This document shows positions 10,743 to 21,434 of a stretch of DNA of 64,000 bases, one piece after another. Source of the stretch: Prorocentrum cordatum (taxonomy: Eukaryota; Sar; Dinophyceae; Prorocentrales; Prorocentraceae). The translations under genes were made by a program, and so were the position numbers. Below the pieces are notes generated by a model. The model saw only the letters and a program-made list of their open reading frames with translations. It was not told the DNA's origin and did no database searches. Within the stretch, counting starts at the first letter, position 1. Each line of letters opens with the position of its first letter. The stretch covers positions 1 to 64,000 of the forward strand of contig CAUYUJ010001386.1 in assembly GCA_963575745.1 (NCBI GenBank). Direction: 5' to 3'.

Positions 10743-10893
10743 TCTGGGACCATACCATCTGGGGGGGGGGCCCGAGGAATCCTGGGACCATACCATCTGG
10801 GGGGGGGGGGCCCGTGGGCCCTCGACCCTGGATCATATATTTAGCTTATTTTCAATTTTCTGTCCCTGTAGGAGGACATGCCCGACCTAAACC
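10085..10893. mobile_element. Family A ends enclosing a (GTC)n array
   Basis: Left end GGTCAGGTCGGCCCTGTCCC at 10085; right end CTGTAGGAGGACATGCCCGA then CCTAA near 10868-10893. Between them lie C/G runs, two copies of a GTGGTGCTGTGGTGGTTCAG unit and the long (GTC)n array. Whether the two ends belong to one element is uncertain. Confidence 0.4.
10425..10742 (+). repeat. (GTC)n imperfect trinucleotide array
   Basis: About 105 GTC-type units with ATC, CTC and GCC variants. Open in several frames on both strands (poly-D, poly-T, poly-V, poly-S), which is a composition effect and not evidence of a protein. Confidence 0.92.
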
Positions 10894-11514
10894 TACGGTT
10901 AGGTCGGGCATGTCCTCCTACAGGCGGGGAGTTTACTTAAGGAGCCCTAACTAAGGAACGAGGCCCCTTTTTTCCAGGTTCGTGTCGTGCCGACTTCGGC
11001 GTTGGTTTCTGACACCGCGGTAATCGTTCAACCTTGAACGATCGGCCGTTTCCGAAACGTCGAAATCGTTTCACATCGAACGATTCTGGGTCGCTCGCGG
11101 CGTTCAACTTTGAACGCCGCTGGCGGGGTCGCCGCCGGTCGACATGATACGAACCTAACGTACGGTTAGGTCAGGCATGTCCTCCTACAGGCGGGACGTT
11201 GATCTAAGGAACCCTAAATAAGGAACGAGACACCGTTTTTTTCCCATAGGTTAGACTTCGATTTCCCATGGAAAACCAGAGGAGCACCTAAGGCAAACTG
11301 TAAAACAATCAAGGCACACCGAGCCCGTCCCCAACGAAAAGGGTTCCTTCTTCAGCGCCCCGACTGTACAGGCGGGTTTGGTAAGACCCATCAAAATAGT
11401 CAAAACATACCCAGCACGAATCAAACAAATAGTAGAGAGATCGTCCTCAGACTATTGGATTTGGATTTGCTATTTTTGAAGATCCCTCCTGTAGAGGGAC
11501 ATGCCCGACCTAAA
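10866..11514. mobile_element. Cluster of family A ends (head-to-head and nested)
   Basis: At 10868-10925 a right end and a left end sit back to back (CATGCCCGACCTAA, 8 bases, TTAGGTCGGGCATG), a near-perfect palindrome. A second left end is at 11166-11192. Both left ends are followed by a similar stretch containing AAGGA, CCCTAA, TAAGGAACGAG and a T-run. A further degenerate left end (GACTGTACAGGCGGG) is at 11360, and a right end closes the cluster at 11486-11512. This looks like repeated insertion of the family into itself. Confidence 0.6.
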
Positions 11515-11840
11515 CCTACGAGGGAGGCACTTATTAGCTGGGACTGGACGGTGTATTGCAACATCGCTGCTGCATCCAGGGTCGCTCTGCTGCTCCTACG
11601 CTCCGCCCCGCCCGCCGCCATCCTGCGCCAACCCTCTCTCCCGCTCCTTCCTCTCCCCTGATCTTCTCGGGGATAGACAGATCCCCCTTTAGTAAAACGT
11701 GGATTCGTGAAAACGACCTTTGGCCAAAACTTGGCGGGCGCGAGCCTGGAAAGTGACGGCCGCGGCGCCCTCTCGAGAACCGACAACGGACAATTCACTA
11801 ATCGACGTGTCAGGGTGGGGGTTCTGTCCACCCCCCATCC
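11515..11840. other. No feature recognised
   Basis: Ordinary-looking sequence with short open frames but no recognisable protein, RNA or repeat. Confidence 0.4.
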
Positions 11841-11842
11841 TC

Positions 11843-11979
11843 CTGCCATCGCTCGGACGTCCATTCCCCGTGCATTGTTCGGCCTCGTGCGCTTCTTACT
11901 TCTCGCAGGGTGGCCCAAGATGCTCCTCGATGGCCCCCGCCGCGGAGGCAACATGCACACGTCCGAGCGATGGCCCCAG
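11843..11979. mobile_element. ~130-bp TIR element, intact copy
   Basis: Terminal inverted repeats GCCATCGCTCGGACGTCCAT and ACACGTCCGAGCGATGGC enclose about 95 bases containing CAAGATGCTCCTCGATGGCC. It is the intact form of the split element at 108-471. 33700-33800 may hold a diverged relative (ATGGCCCAAAATGCACCTCG). Confidence 0.65.
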
Positions 11980-12004
11980 GAAGCCTTTGTTCCTCCCCAC
12001 CTGG

Positions 12005-12335
12005 CTCCCTCCTTGGCCTCTCCCCCCCGTGCCCCCCCCCCCCCCCCCCGTCGTGCCCGCCCCCCTCCTGGGGTCCCTCTCCCCCCCGTGCCCCCCCCCC
12101 GTTGCCCCCCCCCCCCCTCCCCCCCCGTCCCCCCCCCCCCCCCGCCCCCCGTGTTCCCCCCCCCTTCCCCCCCCTTCCCTTCCCTACCCCTCCCTCCCCC
12201 CCCCCACCGTGGCCTTCTTGCCCCGCCTTGCCCCGGCCCCCCCTCTCCCCCCGCCGCCCCAACCCCACCTCCCCGTGCTCCCCGCGCCCCCTACCTCCAT
12301 CTCCCCCCCTGCCCCCCCCCCCCCTCCTCTTCCTT
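12005..12335 (+). repeat. C-rich low-complexity tract
   Basis: Runs of C with T and G interruptions. All long open frames (poly-Pro and others) are low-complexity artefacts. Confidence 0.8.
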
Positions 12336-12404
12336 TGGTGAAGCCAAAAGGTAGAAAATCACCGATGCCGCTGCTCCCCGGACTCCTCTCCCAGGGTGCG
12401 CTCC

Positions 12405-12640
12405 TGGGCGCCCGGGCTGTCTGGGGCAACTCGGGCCCAAGGCAACTCGGCTTTGCGGAGGAGGCGGAGGAGGCGGAGGAGGAAGAGGCGGAGCAGGAGG
12501 AGGAGGCGGAGCAGGAGGAGGAGGAGGAGGAGGAGGAGGAGGAGGAGGAGGAGGAGGAGGAGGGGGAGGGAGAGGAGGAGGCGGAGGAGGAGGAGGAGGA
12601 GGAGGAGGCGGAGCAGAAGGAGGAGGAGGAAGAGGAGGCC
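12405..12640 (+). repeat. Truncated CCCGAG repeat followed by (GGA)n
   Basis: 12405-12458 matches the start of the CCCGAG unit (GGGCGCCCGGGCTGTCTGGG; GGGCCCAAGGCAACTCGG), then passes straight into about 180 bases of (GGA)n with GCG and GCA interruptions. 12640-13205 is GC-rich and I see no gene in it. Confidence 0.65.
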
Positions 12641-13209
12641 TCCACCATCCTTCTGCTCCTCCCGCCTCCCCCGCCTCGGGAAGCTGGGCGGGCGCCCTGC
12701 CCCGCAGAGAGCACCGGCGCCGACCCTCCCCCCCCCGTCGGAGCCTGCTCGCCTGCTCCCGCTGCCCTCCCCGCACCCCTCCCTGCCCCGGCCCCTCGGC
12801 CCTGCTCTCTCTCGGCTCGGTCGCCTGCCGCCGCCGCCCTGCGAGGCAAAGGCCTGTCCATATACCCACCGCCTGGGAACCGACGCCCTGGCGCCCCAGG
12901 GGCCGGATGGCCTAGAGTTCAGGGCTGGATGGCCTAAAATGAAGGGCCGGATGGCCTAAAGTGAAAGGCCGGGAGAGCCGCGATAAGGGCTCGGAAGGCC
13001 CCGGGAGTAGGAACAAGTAGGGACCCCACAATAGGTGACCGTGGGACCCTATGAGATGTATGTTGGCCCCCGGGGGCCGGAATATGTCCATATCCACCGC
13101 CTGCCGAGTCCCAGGAAACTGATCCTCCAGACGGTGGCCATGTCTCAATTCCCGCCTCGGACGCCAGCACTGCATCGCAAGGCGATGCCAGGGCGAGGAG
13201 GAACTTCGG

Positions 13210-13360
13210 GGGAGGAGGGATCGAGAACCTCCGAGCTCCGGCGACTCTGGAGCTCTGGAGGATGCCTCGGGCGCCGCGGCCTTCTCGGGAGCGCCCCAGA
13301 ATGCATTCCGGAACGCTCTGGCACGGACTTATCCTCGTCCTAGCCCCGCCCGACACCGTG
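13210..13360 (+). repeat. GGGCGCCGCGGCC repeat, copy 2
   Basis: GGATGCCTCGGGCGCCGCGG, CATTCCGGAACGCTCTGGCA and TCCTCGTCCTAGCCCCGCCC align with 1000-1130 and 20255-20410. Confidence 0.6.
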
Positions 13361-13794
13361 TCGGCATCCGGCCCTTCTGCGGGCAGCGTTCGGGGGAGAC
13401 CGGCTCAGGGGGGGAACGCCCAGCTGGCATCGGCGGCATACCGCCGAGAGGTCGGCCATAGGCTCCCGATCGCGAAACCGCACCTTCCCAGGCGGGGTGG
13501 GCTATCGAGATCCCATCGGCGATCAGTGGGCGACTGGGCAAGTAGGGGCCCGATGCGTCCTCGGGCGTCCTCCCCCTAAGCCCTGCACCCCCCTGGCATT
13601 GCCCCTGAAATCCCCTGCCGGCACCACCCCCAGTGGTCCTCGTTCTGGCTTTCGGGTCACAGCTCGGGTCTCCAGCGGCCGTTCTGGAACGCCCTCGGCG
13701 AGGCACAGCTGCTGACAGGCATCCCGAGGCTGGGAAACCTTGCAGATTCGACGAAAACCTTTGAACACCTCCAGACCCTGAGCCCCCAGCTCCA

Positions 13795-13985
13795 TCCCCA
13801 GACCCCCGACGTCATGATTTCTCCTTGCGTCGACCTCCCGAGGTCTCGACCTATTCCCAAGGGACGGGTTCTTCATCCCGAGTCGTTTTTTGAAGGTCCC
13901 GAGGCCCGGTAAGGGCCCCCAAAAGCTGAAAATCATAAAAACACCTCCCGTCGTGATCTTTCCATTGCTCGACGGGGCCTGGGCA
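13795..13985 (+). repeat. ~185-bp dispersed repeat C, copy 1
   Basis: From CAGACCCCCGACGTCATGAT, via TTCATCCCGAGTCGTTTTTT and CCCGAGGCCCGGTAAGGGCC, to CCTCCCGTCGTGATC and TTGCTCGACGGGGCC. Copies are at 60590-60780 and 62458-62634 (plus) and 14225-14350 (minus, partial). Confidence 0.65.
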
Positions 13986-14224
13986 ACCCCCAGCCCTATC
14001 CGCTCCCAGCAACCCGGGTGCCGCCCCCCCGGGGCCGCCCAGAAGTCCGGCTCGCCCTGGCCCGTCGCGATGCTGAACATGCGAGGCACCCGCTCGAAGC
14101 CGAACGGACGGGCCCGGGGCGGCCGGATCCCGCAGGGCACAGCGAGACCCGGCCTCCTCTCACTTGGCCACGCGACCCGTCGCTTCGCCAGAAGAAGAAG
14201 AAGAAGAAGCGGCATACATACCCA

Positions 14225-14350
14225 GACCTCCAACGCATGGGAAAAACAGGACGAGAAGATGTTTCGCCGTTTCCGGCTTCTGGCGGCCCTCGCCGGGGCC
14301 CGAAGCCCTCGAACAAAGACTCGGGATGAAAAGCCGGGCCTGGGGAAAGG
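14225..14350 (-). repeat. Dispersed repeat C, inverted partial copy
   Basis: GTTTCGCCGTTTCCGGCTTC, GGGGCCCGAAGCCCTCG and GACTCGGGATGAAAAGCC are the reverse complement of the middle of the copy at 13795-13985. Confidence 0.55.
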
Positions 14351-14930
14351 GCCCGCGCACGAAACAAATCAAGACATTGGATCTCGGGGGATAAGGATCA
14401 GAAGAAAAAGTTCGGTCAGCGCTGGTAAACACAGGAGTTCTTCGAGTGCCGCCAGGGCCGCACGAGAACTGACCTGACCAATCAGCCGTAGAACTGTCGC
14501 CCCAGGGCCACAATGAATCAGGTCAGCACTCGGGCCCCCCAAGCACGAGCTGAAAGAAATCGGCCGACCCGATTGCTGACCAAACCTGACCGTGAACGTA
14601 CACGTCGGTCGGAACAAGTAGGTAAGAACATGAAATAGGAAGGCGGATTCTGTAGGTGGGGCCCAGGCCCTCCCAGAGAAGAGCCAAACGCAGCAAATAC
14701 GCATCCATCGCACTTAAGGACCACCTCCCAGCAATGGATTCGACCACCCATGAATATCGAAACGGTGTCGAACGAGTGTCGCCTCCCAGGGCCCGACGCG
14801 TGAAAGCCCTCAAGTTTCTTGGTGCTCGAAACTCTTTCTGGTGATCAAGGCTAAAGTAGGTTGGAGCATCATGAGGCGAAGTCCGAATCTCGCTGGCCCC
14901 TAAGGCTCCGAAGCTGCCCCGGGGGGCTAC

Positions 14931-15010
14931 CCGCTGAGGAAGGCGGCGTACGCCGACAGCGACACGGTCGGGTCGTCGAGGTCGACGCTCTCGCCGCTGA
15001 GCTCGGGGTC
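14931..15010 (-). CDS. Membrane fatty-acid-desaturase-like gene, exon 3 (partial gene)
   Basis: Encodes DPELSGESVDLDDPTVSL and SAYAAFLSG. This is the segment that follows the second histidine box in desaturases with an HHRYTxDPxxDPEL motif. It joins in phase to exon 2 (TNDPAK + DPELSG). The acceptor is CCTCGCAG before GACCCC; the probable donor is GTAGCC after AGCGG, leaving phase 2. The exon is 80 bp. The third histidine box and C-terminus should lie at lower coordinates, but I could not find them before LINE 1. Assignment rests on the joined three-exon peptide. Confidence 0.65.
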
Positions 15011-15294
15011 CTGCGAGGGCGGGGTGGAGAAAGGTAGTTCGCGTGACTCGTTTCCCCCGTGAGGCCATGAGCGAACGGGTCCGGGCCTGCACCTGCGCCG
15101 CGCTGTGACTCCACAACAGCGGAGGCTGAGCGCAAAACAGGCGGACCCTTGCCACTGCGCCAAGACAGCTAGCATGAACGGAGCGAACCCTGGAGGGAAC
15201 GGGTCCTGTTCGCCGTGTCCGGGGGCGTCCAACAGGAGATGCTCCGTCAACATCGTGGCCCGAGGAGGGTACACGCCGGAGGGGTGGGTGGGCA

Positions 15295-15395
15295 TGGGGA
15301 CGTACGGAGATGCAGAGAGGCGATATTCAATCTGGGGAGAGGGCTCGGGCCATGATGAGTATCGCCTCCCTCCCCAGTCATCGCCCCCATGACAT
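15295..15395. repeat. TCTGGGGAG / TCATCGCCCCC repeat, copy 1
   Basis: Shares ATTCAATCTGGGGAGAGGG, GGCCATGATGAGTATCGCC and CCAGTCATCGCCCCC with 15905-16000, 35688-35815 and 61216-61395. Family members have GCGGCCAAGAGG/CCTCTTGGCCGC ends and an internal ATATCATGGC/GCCATGATAT palindrome. This copy lacks clear ends. Confidence 0.5.
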
Positions 15396-15699
15396 GCTCG
15401 GGGGTTGCTGAAGGGTGCCGCTGGCTCAAGGCGCCCCCAGCCTTCCGCTCCATGCTGGAGCCCCTCGGGCCCTCTGGGCCTCGCGAGGGGTGCTGTGGAG
15501 GCCGTGGGGGCCTCCTCGGAGATCCCGGGGGCACCTCGGGCCAAGGGCTCTTCTAGCAACACCCAACACTTTTTTGATTCGCAGGTCGAGAGCGCACCTC
15601 TTCCGGTCGAAGCTAAGCGGGCCGCGCGAAGCTTGAATTAACCAGCGATGGGGAATTAACCAAGAGGGGGAGGAAGGGAAGGATCGCAGCCTCACGGCG

Positions 15700-15850
15700 A
15701 GGCCGGGATGAAAAAAAAAGGGGGGGGAAACGAAATAAAATGTTGTGGAAAAAAAAATGAAAAAGTAAACCAGAACGAAAAAAAGAGATAGATAAAAGAA
15801 AGAAGAAAAAAAAAAAGATAAAAAAAAAAAAATAAAAAAAGAGGCAAAGG
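15700..15850 (+). repeat. A-rich low-complexity tract
   Basis: About 150 bases of AAAAA/AAAGA/ATAAA, unusual in this GC-rich neighbourhood. No gene seen. Confidence 0.8.
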
Positions 15851-15904
15851 GGCAAGCGCCTCGGGATCAGGCGGTGCCGAAATCGGCGTGCTTGCAAAAG
15901 TAGC

Positions 15905-16002
15905 AACACCCAACACATGAAGAGGAAACACGGAATCTGGGGAGGGGATCCCGGCCATGAGATCCCCCCTATGAAACATCACCCTCTTGGCCGCCCCCGA
16001 CG
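15905..16002. repeat. TCTGGGGAG repeat, copy 2
   Basis: CGGAATCTGGGGAGGGGATC, GGCCATGAGATCCCCCC and ACCCTCTTGGCCGCCCCC, the last being the terminal inverted repeat seen whole at 35688 and 61216. Confidence 0.5.
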
Positions 16003-16274
16003 TCTGCGGGCGCCCTGTGAAGCCGTCCACGGGTCCCGAGGCCGTTCATCAGTAGAGCGACGCGGGACAAAAAGTGGCCCCGGGGAGGCCGACGAGACGG
16101 GGGGGGGATCAGCTCCGCCCCCCCCCTCCCCCATCTCCCGCTCCTCCTCCCCCTCCGCCTCCTCCTCCTCCTCCGTCTGTTCCTCTGTCCCTCCTCGTGC
16201 CTCCTTCTCCTCCCTCATGGCTCCTTCTCCTGCTCCTCTTCCTCCTCGTCCTCCACTTCTTCCTCTTCATATTA

Positions 16275-16336
16275 TTTAGCATCAGCAGCATCAGCAGCAT
16301 CAGCAGCATCAACATCCGCATCAACATCAGCATCCG

Positions 16337-16390
<54 letters not shown>

Positions 16391-17760
16391 TATCATCATC
16401 ATCATCATCAGCAGCATCATCAGCATCATCAGCATCAGCAACATCACCATCAGCATCATCGTCAGTATCATCATCATCATTCTCAGTATCATCATTATCA
16501 GTATCATCATCAGTATCATCATCATCATCATCATCATCATCCTCATCATCATGATCACCATCCTCAGCATCATCATCATCATCACCAACATCATCACCAA
16601 CACCATCATCAGCAGCAGCATCATCATCACCACCATCATCATCAGTACCCTCAACAGCGTCATCGTCATCGTCATTATCACCACCATCTGCATCTTCACC
16701 AGTACCATCATCAGCGTCAATCTCATCATGAGCATGATGATGATCATCATCATCATCACCATCATCATCAACAACACCACCATCACCATCACCATCACCA
16801 TCGTCACCACCACTATCATTATCAGCAGCATCATCATCAGCATCATCATAAGTATCATCATTCCCATCGCATCATCATTATCATCCTCAGCAGCATTATA
16901 ATACACCTCGTCATCCTCCTCGTCCTGCTCATCCTCCTCATCCTGCTCATCCTCCTCATCCTTCTCGTCAATCTCAACATCGTCCTTGTCCGCGTCCTCG
17001 CCCTCATCCTCGTCCTCATCCGTCTCATCCGCATCATCCTCTTCATCGTCATCATTACCATCAGCATCACCATCATCGTCATCGTCATCATCATCGTCAT
17101 CATCGTTACCATCATCACCATCAACATCACCATTTCCATCAACATCACCACCACCAACATCCTCATCATCCTCATCAGACTCGTCATCCTCATCGTCATC
17201 CTCATCCGCGTCCTCATCATCACCATCATCCTCATCACCTCAATATACCATCATTTCCATCATCATCATGATCAGCATGATCATCATCATGATCATCATT
17301 ATCATCGTCATCCGACTCATCCTCATCATCATTATGATCCTCATCACCCTCATAATCTTCAGTCATATTGATCCTCATTATCCTTATGATCCTCAGCACC
17401 CTCATCCTTATGATCCTATTGATACCCAGAATCTTCACAGTCCTCATAATCACCATCCTCATCCTCGTCCTCGTCCTCCTCATTCTCATCACCGTCCTAA
17501 TCACCGTCAACATCACCATCACCACCACCACCACCATCATTACCATCAGCATCAGCATCAGCATCAGCATCAGCGCCAGCATCAGCGTCAGCATCATCAT
17601 CATCAGCATCATCATTATCATGATCATCATGATCGTCATGATCATCATGATCATTATGATCATCATGATCATTATGATCATCATGATCATGATCATGATC
17701 ATGATCATCATCAGCATCATCATCATCAGTATCAGCATCATCATCATCATCACCATCATG
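16275..17760 (+). repeat. (CAT)n imperfect array, about 1.5 kb
   Basis: Almost 1500 bases of CAT/ATC units with CAG, CGT, CCT and TAT interruptions, preceded by (TCC)n from 16130. Local higher-order units occur, such as GATCATCATGATCATTAT at 17640-17690. It is the reverse complement type of the (GAT)n array at 39787-40693. Long open frames on both strands (poly-I, poly-H, poly-S, poly-M) are artefacts. Confidence 0.92.
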
Positions 17761-18146
17761 GAGATGACCCCTGATATCGCAAAAACAGGTACAAGGTGGC
17801 AATTCGGGCAACTTTCAAAATATGCCTAGCGCCTTCGCGCCGCTTACACTTGCGGTCAACAACTCTATGGATGAAGGGCAGGCCTCTTTTAAGATGGGGC
17901 TCTCGTCGTATCGCGGCGATCACTCGTCTGAATTCTTAACTGACGCGTGCAAGGTTGGAGCGCGGCTCTGTTTCAAAATGGGAATTTCGCCTGGGACGCC
18001 TTCAGCACGCACATCACCGGAGGATCTCACTCGAAACCTCCTCGGCATCGTCGCAAGACTTACGATAGAACTGCGCAACAATGATGCGGACGCCGGTTTC
18101 CCAAACGAGCCTTTCGCACTACACCCATTGATACTTCTTAGCTTTA

Positions 18147-18307
18147 GGTAGGTCGGGCGTGTCCCCCTACAGGCGGATCTGGACGAAAAATTACAAGTAC
18201 CCCCCACATACTAAAACAAATCAAAGCATACTCTAAACAAATCGTCCCCAAGGTATTTTTTGACTATTTTGAAATATCCCTCCTGCAGAGGGGCGGGCAC
18301 GACTTAA
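18147..18307. mobile_element. TIR element family A, complete copy
   Basis: Left end TAGGTCGGGCGTGTCCCCCT then ACAGGCGGAT; right end TCCTGCAGAGGGGCGGGCAC then GACTTAA. The interior has CAAATCAAAGCATACTC and GTCCCCAAGGTATTTTTTG. About 160 bp, no ORF. It lies in the predicted 4.9-kb intron of the desaturase-like gene. Confidence 0.75.
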
Positions 18308-18434
18308 TCTTAGCTGCAGTGCGCAAGCCAGTTCCGCTCCACAGCAGGCCTCTCGACCGCATGGCAGGCGCACAGGGGGCTCTGGCCCGTCCACGGAGGG
18401 CTCCCGCAGGCAACTCTGCTGATCGGACGGGAGG

Positions 18435-18715
18435 GCCTCCTCCTCCTCCTCCTCCTCCTCCTCCTCCCCTCCTCCCTCCTCCTCCCTGTCCCCTCCTTTT
18501 CCTCCCCCTCCCCTCCTCCTCCTCCTCCTCCTCCTCCTCCTCCTCCTCATCCTCCTCCTCCTCCTCATCCTCCTCCCTCCTCCTCCTCCTCCTCCTGGCT
18601 CCTGCTCCTTGCATGCTCCTCCCTCCTCCCTCCCTCCTTCCCTCCTCCTCCTACTCCTCCGCCTCCTCCTCCTCCTCCTCCTCCTCCTCCTCCTCCTCCT
18701 CCTCCTCCTCCAGCT
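18435..18715 (+). repeat. (TCC)n array
   Basis: Two long TCC blocks separated by about 60 bases. The complementary (GGA)n block at 19430-19565 and a further (TCC)n at 19720-19855 follow within the same predicted intron. Confidence 0.9.
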
Positions 18716-19149
18716 CTTATTTCCTCCCGATGCCTCTGGTCGCACGTGCTGGGCCGACGGGCAGGGCAGTCGATCGGCACACTCACGCAGTGCAGACCAG
18801 GGGTGTACCTACACGGTGTTTTGCGCTTTCGTTTTGTTTTTGTTTTCCCTCGCTTTTGTCTCGAATCCGCCTTTACCGCACAACGAAGTCGAAACGAAAA
18901 TGGCCCACGAAATCACCAAAAACACCGTTTAGGTCCAGCCCTGGTTGCAGACACGCTTGTGCTGTCCAGCAGAGCGGTTCAAAATCTTCGGCGACCACGC
19001 CGTCTGAAGCGACGACCTCTGCCCTGACTGCGAGAGAGAACGGCCATGCTGACAAACCGATGCCGCGGAATGCCAAAATGGAAGCGTGCTCTGGCGATCG
19101 ACTCTGACGACGCTAGCCTCGATGATCCCCCTCCCCTCTGTTTTTTCCT

Positions 19150-19375
19150 GCGTTGATGAAATTGGCGGGGTAGGAGTCGAGGAACAAAAGAAACATTTAC
19201 ATCAAACGGATTTCTGGGATTTGCACTGAGCCCCCCTCCCTGGCGCGCGGAGCGCGCCAGGTGCGGCGCCGGAGGCGCTGCCAGGGAGTCCGAGCGCGGA
19301 TCCAAGAAATCCGCGCGGGCCGTCGAAAGTTCAACTGTGTTTATGCCGTTTTTCTTCTTCGATAGGGGAGGCCAC
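19150..19375. mobile_element. Foldback element, diverged copy of the 58592-58797 element
   Basis: Outer parts GAGGAACAAAAGAAACATTT and GTTTATGCCGTTTTTCTTCT, inner GGATTTCTGGGATTTGC and AAGAAATCCGCGCGG, and a central GC-rich hairpin (CCCTGGCGCGCGGAGCGCGC) correspond to the 206-bp element at 58.6 kb. The arms here are more diverged. Confidence 0.5.
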
Positions 19376-19429
19376 AATTTGGTGGGGCGTGCTGGGCCAG
19401 TCCCACAATGGGCGGCCCATAGTGCACTC

Positions 19430-19855
19430 GCAGGAGGAGAAGGAGGAGGAGGAGGAGGAGGAGGAGGAGGAGGAGGAGGAGAATGAAGAGGAGCAGGAGA
19501 ATGAGGAGCTGGAGGAGCAGGAGGAGGAGGAGGAGCAGGAGGAGGAGGAGGAGGAGCAGGAGGAGCACCCTCTCCTCTCAGTTCTAGGACCTGCCTCCTC
19601 CGATGCCGGTCAACCCAAACGCTCAAACGCTCCACAAGTCCAGGTCGACCGGTGACCCTGCCTGCACGGAGCCCCCCGCACCACGCCCGGGCCTCGCAAG
19701 GACGTCCCTGCGTCGTTCGTCGTCCTCCTCCTCCTCCTCCTCCTCCTCGTCCCCTCTCCCTCCCCCCTCCCCCTCCTCCTCCTCCTCCTCCTCCTCCTCC
19801 TCCTCCTCCTTCTCCTCCTCCTCCTCCTCCTCTTCTCTCCTCGTGTCCCCTCCTC
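19430..19855 (+). repeat. (GGA)n block followed by (TCC)n block
   Basis: (GGA)n at 19430-19565 with GAA and GCA interruptions, unique sequence, then (TCC)n at 19720-19855. Complementary blocks 150 bases apart could pair. Confidence 0.85.
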
Positions 19856-19952
19856 CTCCCCTTCCTCTTCTCCTCGAGGCCTCCCGCCTCCCACTCCCCA
19901 TCCCGCGCGCGCGCTCTCCCGCGCACAGAGGGGGCGGCGGCGGCACACGGGC

Positions 19953-20032
19953 CTTGGCAGGATCGTTCGTGTAGCGGTGGTGCGTCCAGTGGAAGCACCA
20001 GAACCACTTGGCGCCCCGGAAGATGAAGAATC
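19953..20032 (-). CDS. Membrane fatty-acid-desaturase-like gene, exon 2 (second His box)
   Basis: Encodes (G)FFIFRGAKWFWCFHWT and HHRYTNDPAK. HWTHH is the HxxHH second di-iron histidine box of membrane desaturases and carotenoid hydroxylase relatives, and the HHRYTxDP continuation is typical of one bacterial-type branch. The acceptor is GCCGCAG before GATTCTTC. The donor is a GC: AAG then GCCCGTG. Joining exon 1 (ending TTTTAG) completes the Gly codon. Frame 80 bp, phase 0 end. The protein would be an integral endoplasmic-reticulum or plastid membrane enzyme using two iron atoms to oxidise acyl chains; substrate unknown. Confidence 0.78.
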
Positions 20033-20198
20033 CTGCGGCGAGCGGGGTCGACACTCGACGGTAATCATCTAGTCATTTTGATCATCGTTTAGTCATCGCT
20101 GCTGAGCATGTCATCGTGGGATCACTGGTCATCGTTTTACATTTGACACTGGTGCAGAAACCACCGCGAAATAGCGATGACTAGCGATGAACCAATCT

Positions 20199-20224
20199 TA
20201 GGTCGAGGGACGTGCCCGGCTTAA
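20199..20224. repeat. Family A end fragment
   Basis: TTAGGTCGAGGGACGTGCCC then GGCTTAAG resembles a family A right end (GAGGGACACGCCCGACTTAA). Confidence 0.4.
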
Positions 20225-20254
20225 GACCAATCAAGGCAAAGCCAAGACGAAGAT

Positions 20255-20410
20255 ACATTTGGACGGGGATAGATCGGAAATCTCTGAAACCCGGCGGTTT
20301 GGGAGGATGTCTCCGGCGCCGCGGCCTTCTCAGAGCGTTCTGCAACGCTCTGAGAGCGTTCTGGAACGCTTTGGAACGGATTGATCCTCGTCCTAGCCCC
20401 GTCCGAAGGA
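20255..20410 (+). repeat. GGGCGCCGCGGCC repeat, copy 3
   Basis: AATCTCTGAAACCCGGCGGT, GGCGCCGCGGCCTTCTCAG, and palindromic GCGTTCTGCAACGCTCTGAG and GCGTTCTGGAACGC, ending TCCTCGTCCTAGCCCCGTCC. It abuts the larger repeat that follows. Confidence 0.6.
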
Positions 20411-21180
20411 CCCCAGACGAATGCAGTGTGTGCGTGCGTGCGTGTGTTTGTGTTTGTGTGTGCGACAGGAGGCTGTAATCGGAGAACCCTGCAGTCAGAG
20501 GCGTGGCCAATGTGATCATGTGCCTTCAGCCTCTGGAGGGGCAACAAAAACGATGACCATGACCAAGACTCGGGGGCGAGCGAAGGGAGGAAGTGAGAAG
20601 GAGAAGGCCTTCTCAGAAGGCTCGGAAGTCCTCCAGCCTTCTGAGGAGTTTTCTAAGCCTTCCCCGAAGACACAAACAATTTCTCAGAAGGCGCGAGGGC
20701 TTCTGAGAAGTCCCGCCGCCTTCCGAGAAGGCCTTCTCCTTCTCACTTCCTTTCCTCGCTCACCGCCGAAAGACTGAACGCTGAAACGTCGGTGTCGATC
20801 TTGGTGATCGTCCATCTTGGTCATCATCATGTCGTGGATCGTCCTCGTGAATCGGCGGCCGGCAGGGAACCATGCCCAAGATCGGCGTCGACAAGATCCC
20901 GCGCGGCATCTTGGTCATGGTCGTGGTGCGTCTTCCCTCGAGTCCTGGTAGCAATTCCCACGGTTCCCACCGGACCATGGCGAGAACAGGAGCGACGGTG
21001 TCAACACCGCAGATCGGCCAGACAGTCTGCGTTGGACGCCGCCCCCAACCTCCCACGACTCGGCGCGTCCAGCTGGAACTGCGCCCGCTACAGGCTGCCC
21101 GCCCTACACGCACCGTCTCGCATGCTCGCACGTTCGCCTGCCCTCCGCCCGCCCTTGCGACGCCTTCCACACGCTTCGCG
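20395..21180 (+). repeat. Large dispersed repeat F, copy 1 (about 0.8 kb)
   Basis: Aligns throughout with 37754-38585: AGCCCCGTCCGAAGGACCC, a GT-rich microsatellite, GCAGTCAGAGGCGTGGCCAA, CTCTGGAGGGGCAACAAAAA, a core of AGAAGGCCTTCTC palindromes, ACGTCGGTGTCGATCTTGGT and CCTCGAGTCCTGGTAG. No protein recognised. It sits in the predicted 1.4-kb intron between desaturase exons 1 and 2. Confidence 0.75.
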
Positions 21181-21434
21181 GGATCCATAAACACGGTGAA
21201 ACACTCGAATCAGAAGCGCACTTTGAAGAAACGGCCGTGTGCTTTGTGCCGACCTCCTGGGCCAACAGCAAAATACTGCAACTGGCGGTCGGAAGGGAGC
21301 TGTGGAGACATGCCAGAATCACGCCGCTCGCATCTGGAGTGCCCAGAATGCACCACCGCCCGAAACTCTGAACGCCCATGGCACGTGATGATCAAGAAAG
21401 CTCCGCTTTCCCTCGATTCCAATGCCCGCACGTC

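Noticed and set aside
10154-10954. Overlapping long ORFs in the (GTC)n array (poly-Arg, poly-Val, poly-Asp)
   Set aside because: Pure trinucleotide artefact; all frames are open.
14010-14110. Minus-strand peptide RPFGFERVPRMFSIATGQ as a fourth desaturase exon
   Set aside because: Does not resemble the segment expected after SAYAAFLSG and has no clear splice sites in phase.
16074-17829. ORFs of 260-275 residues of Ile/His/Ser/Met in the (CAT)n array
   Set aside because: Low-complexity repeat translation without any start context or unique sequence.
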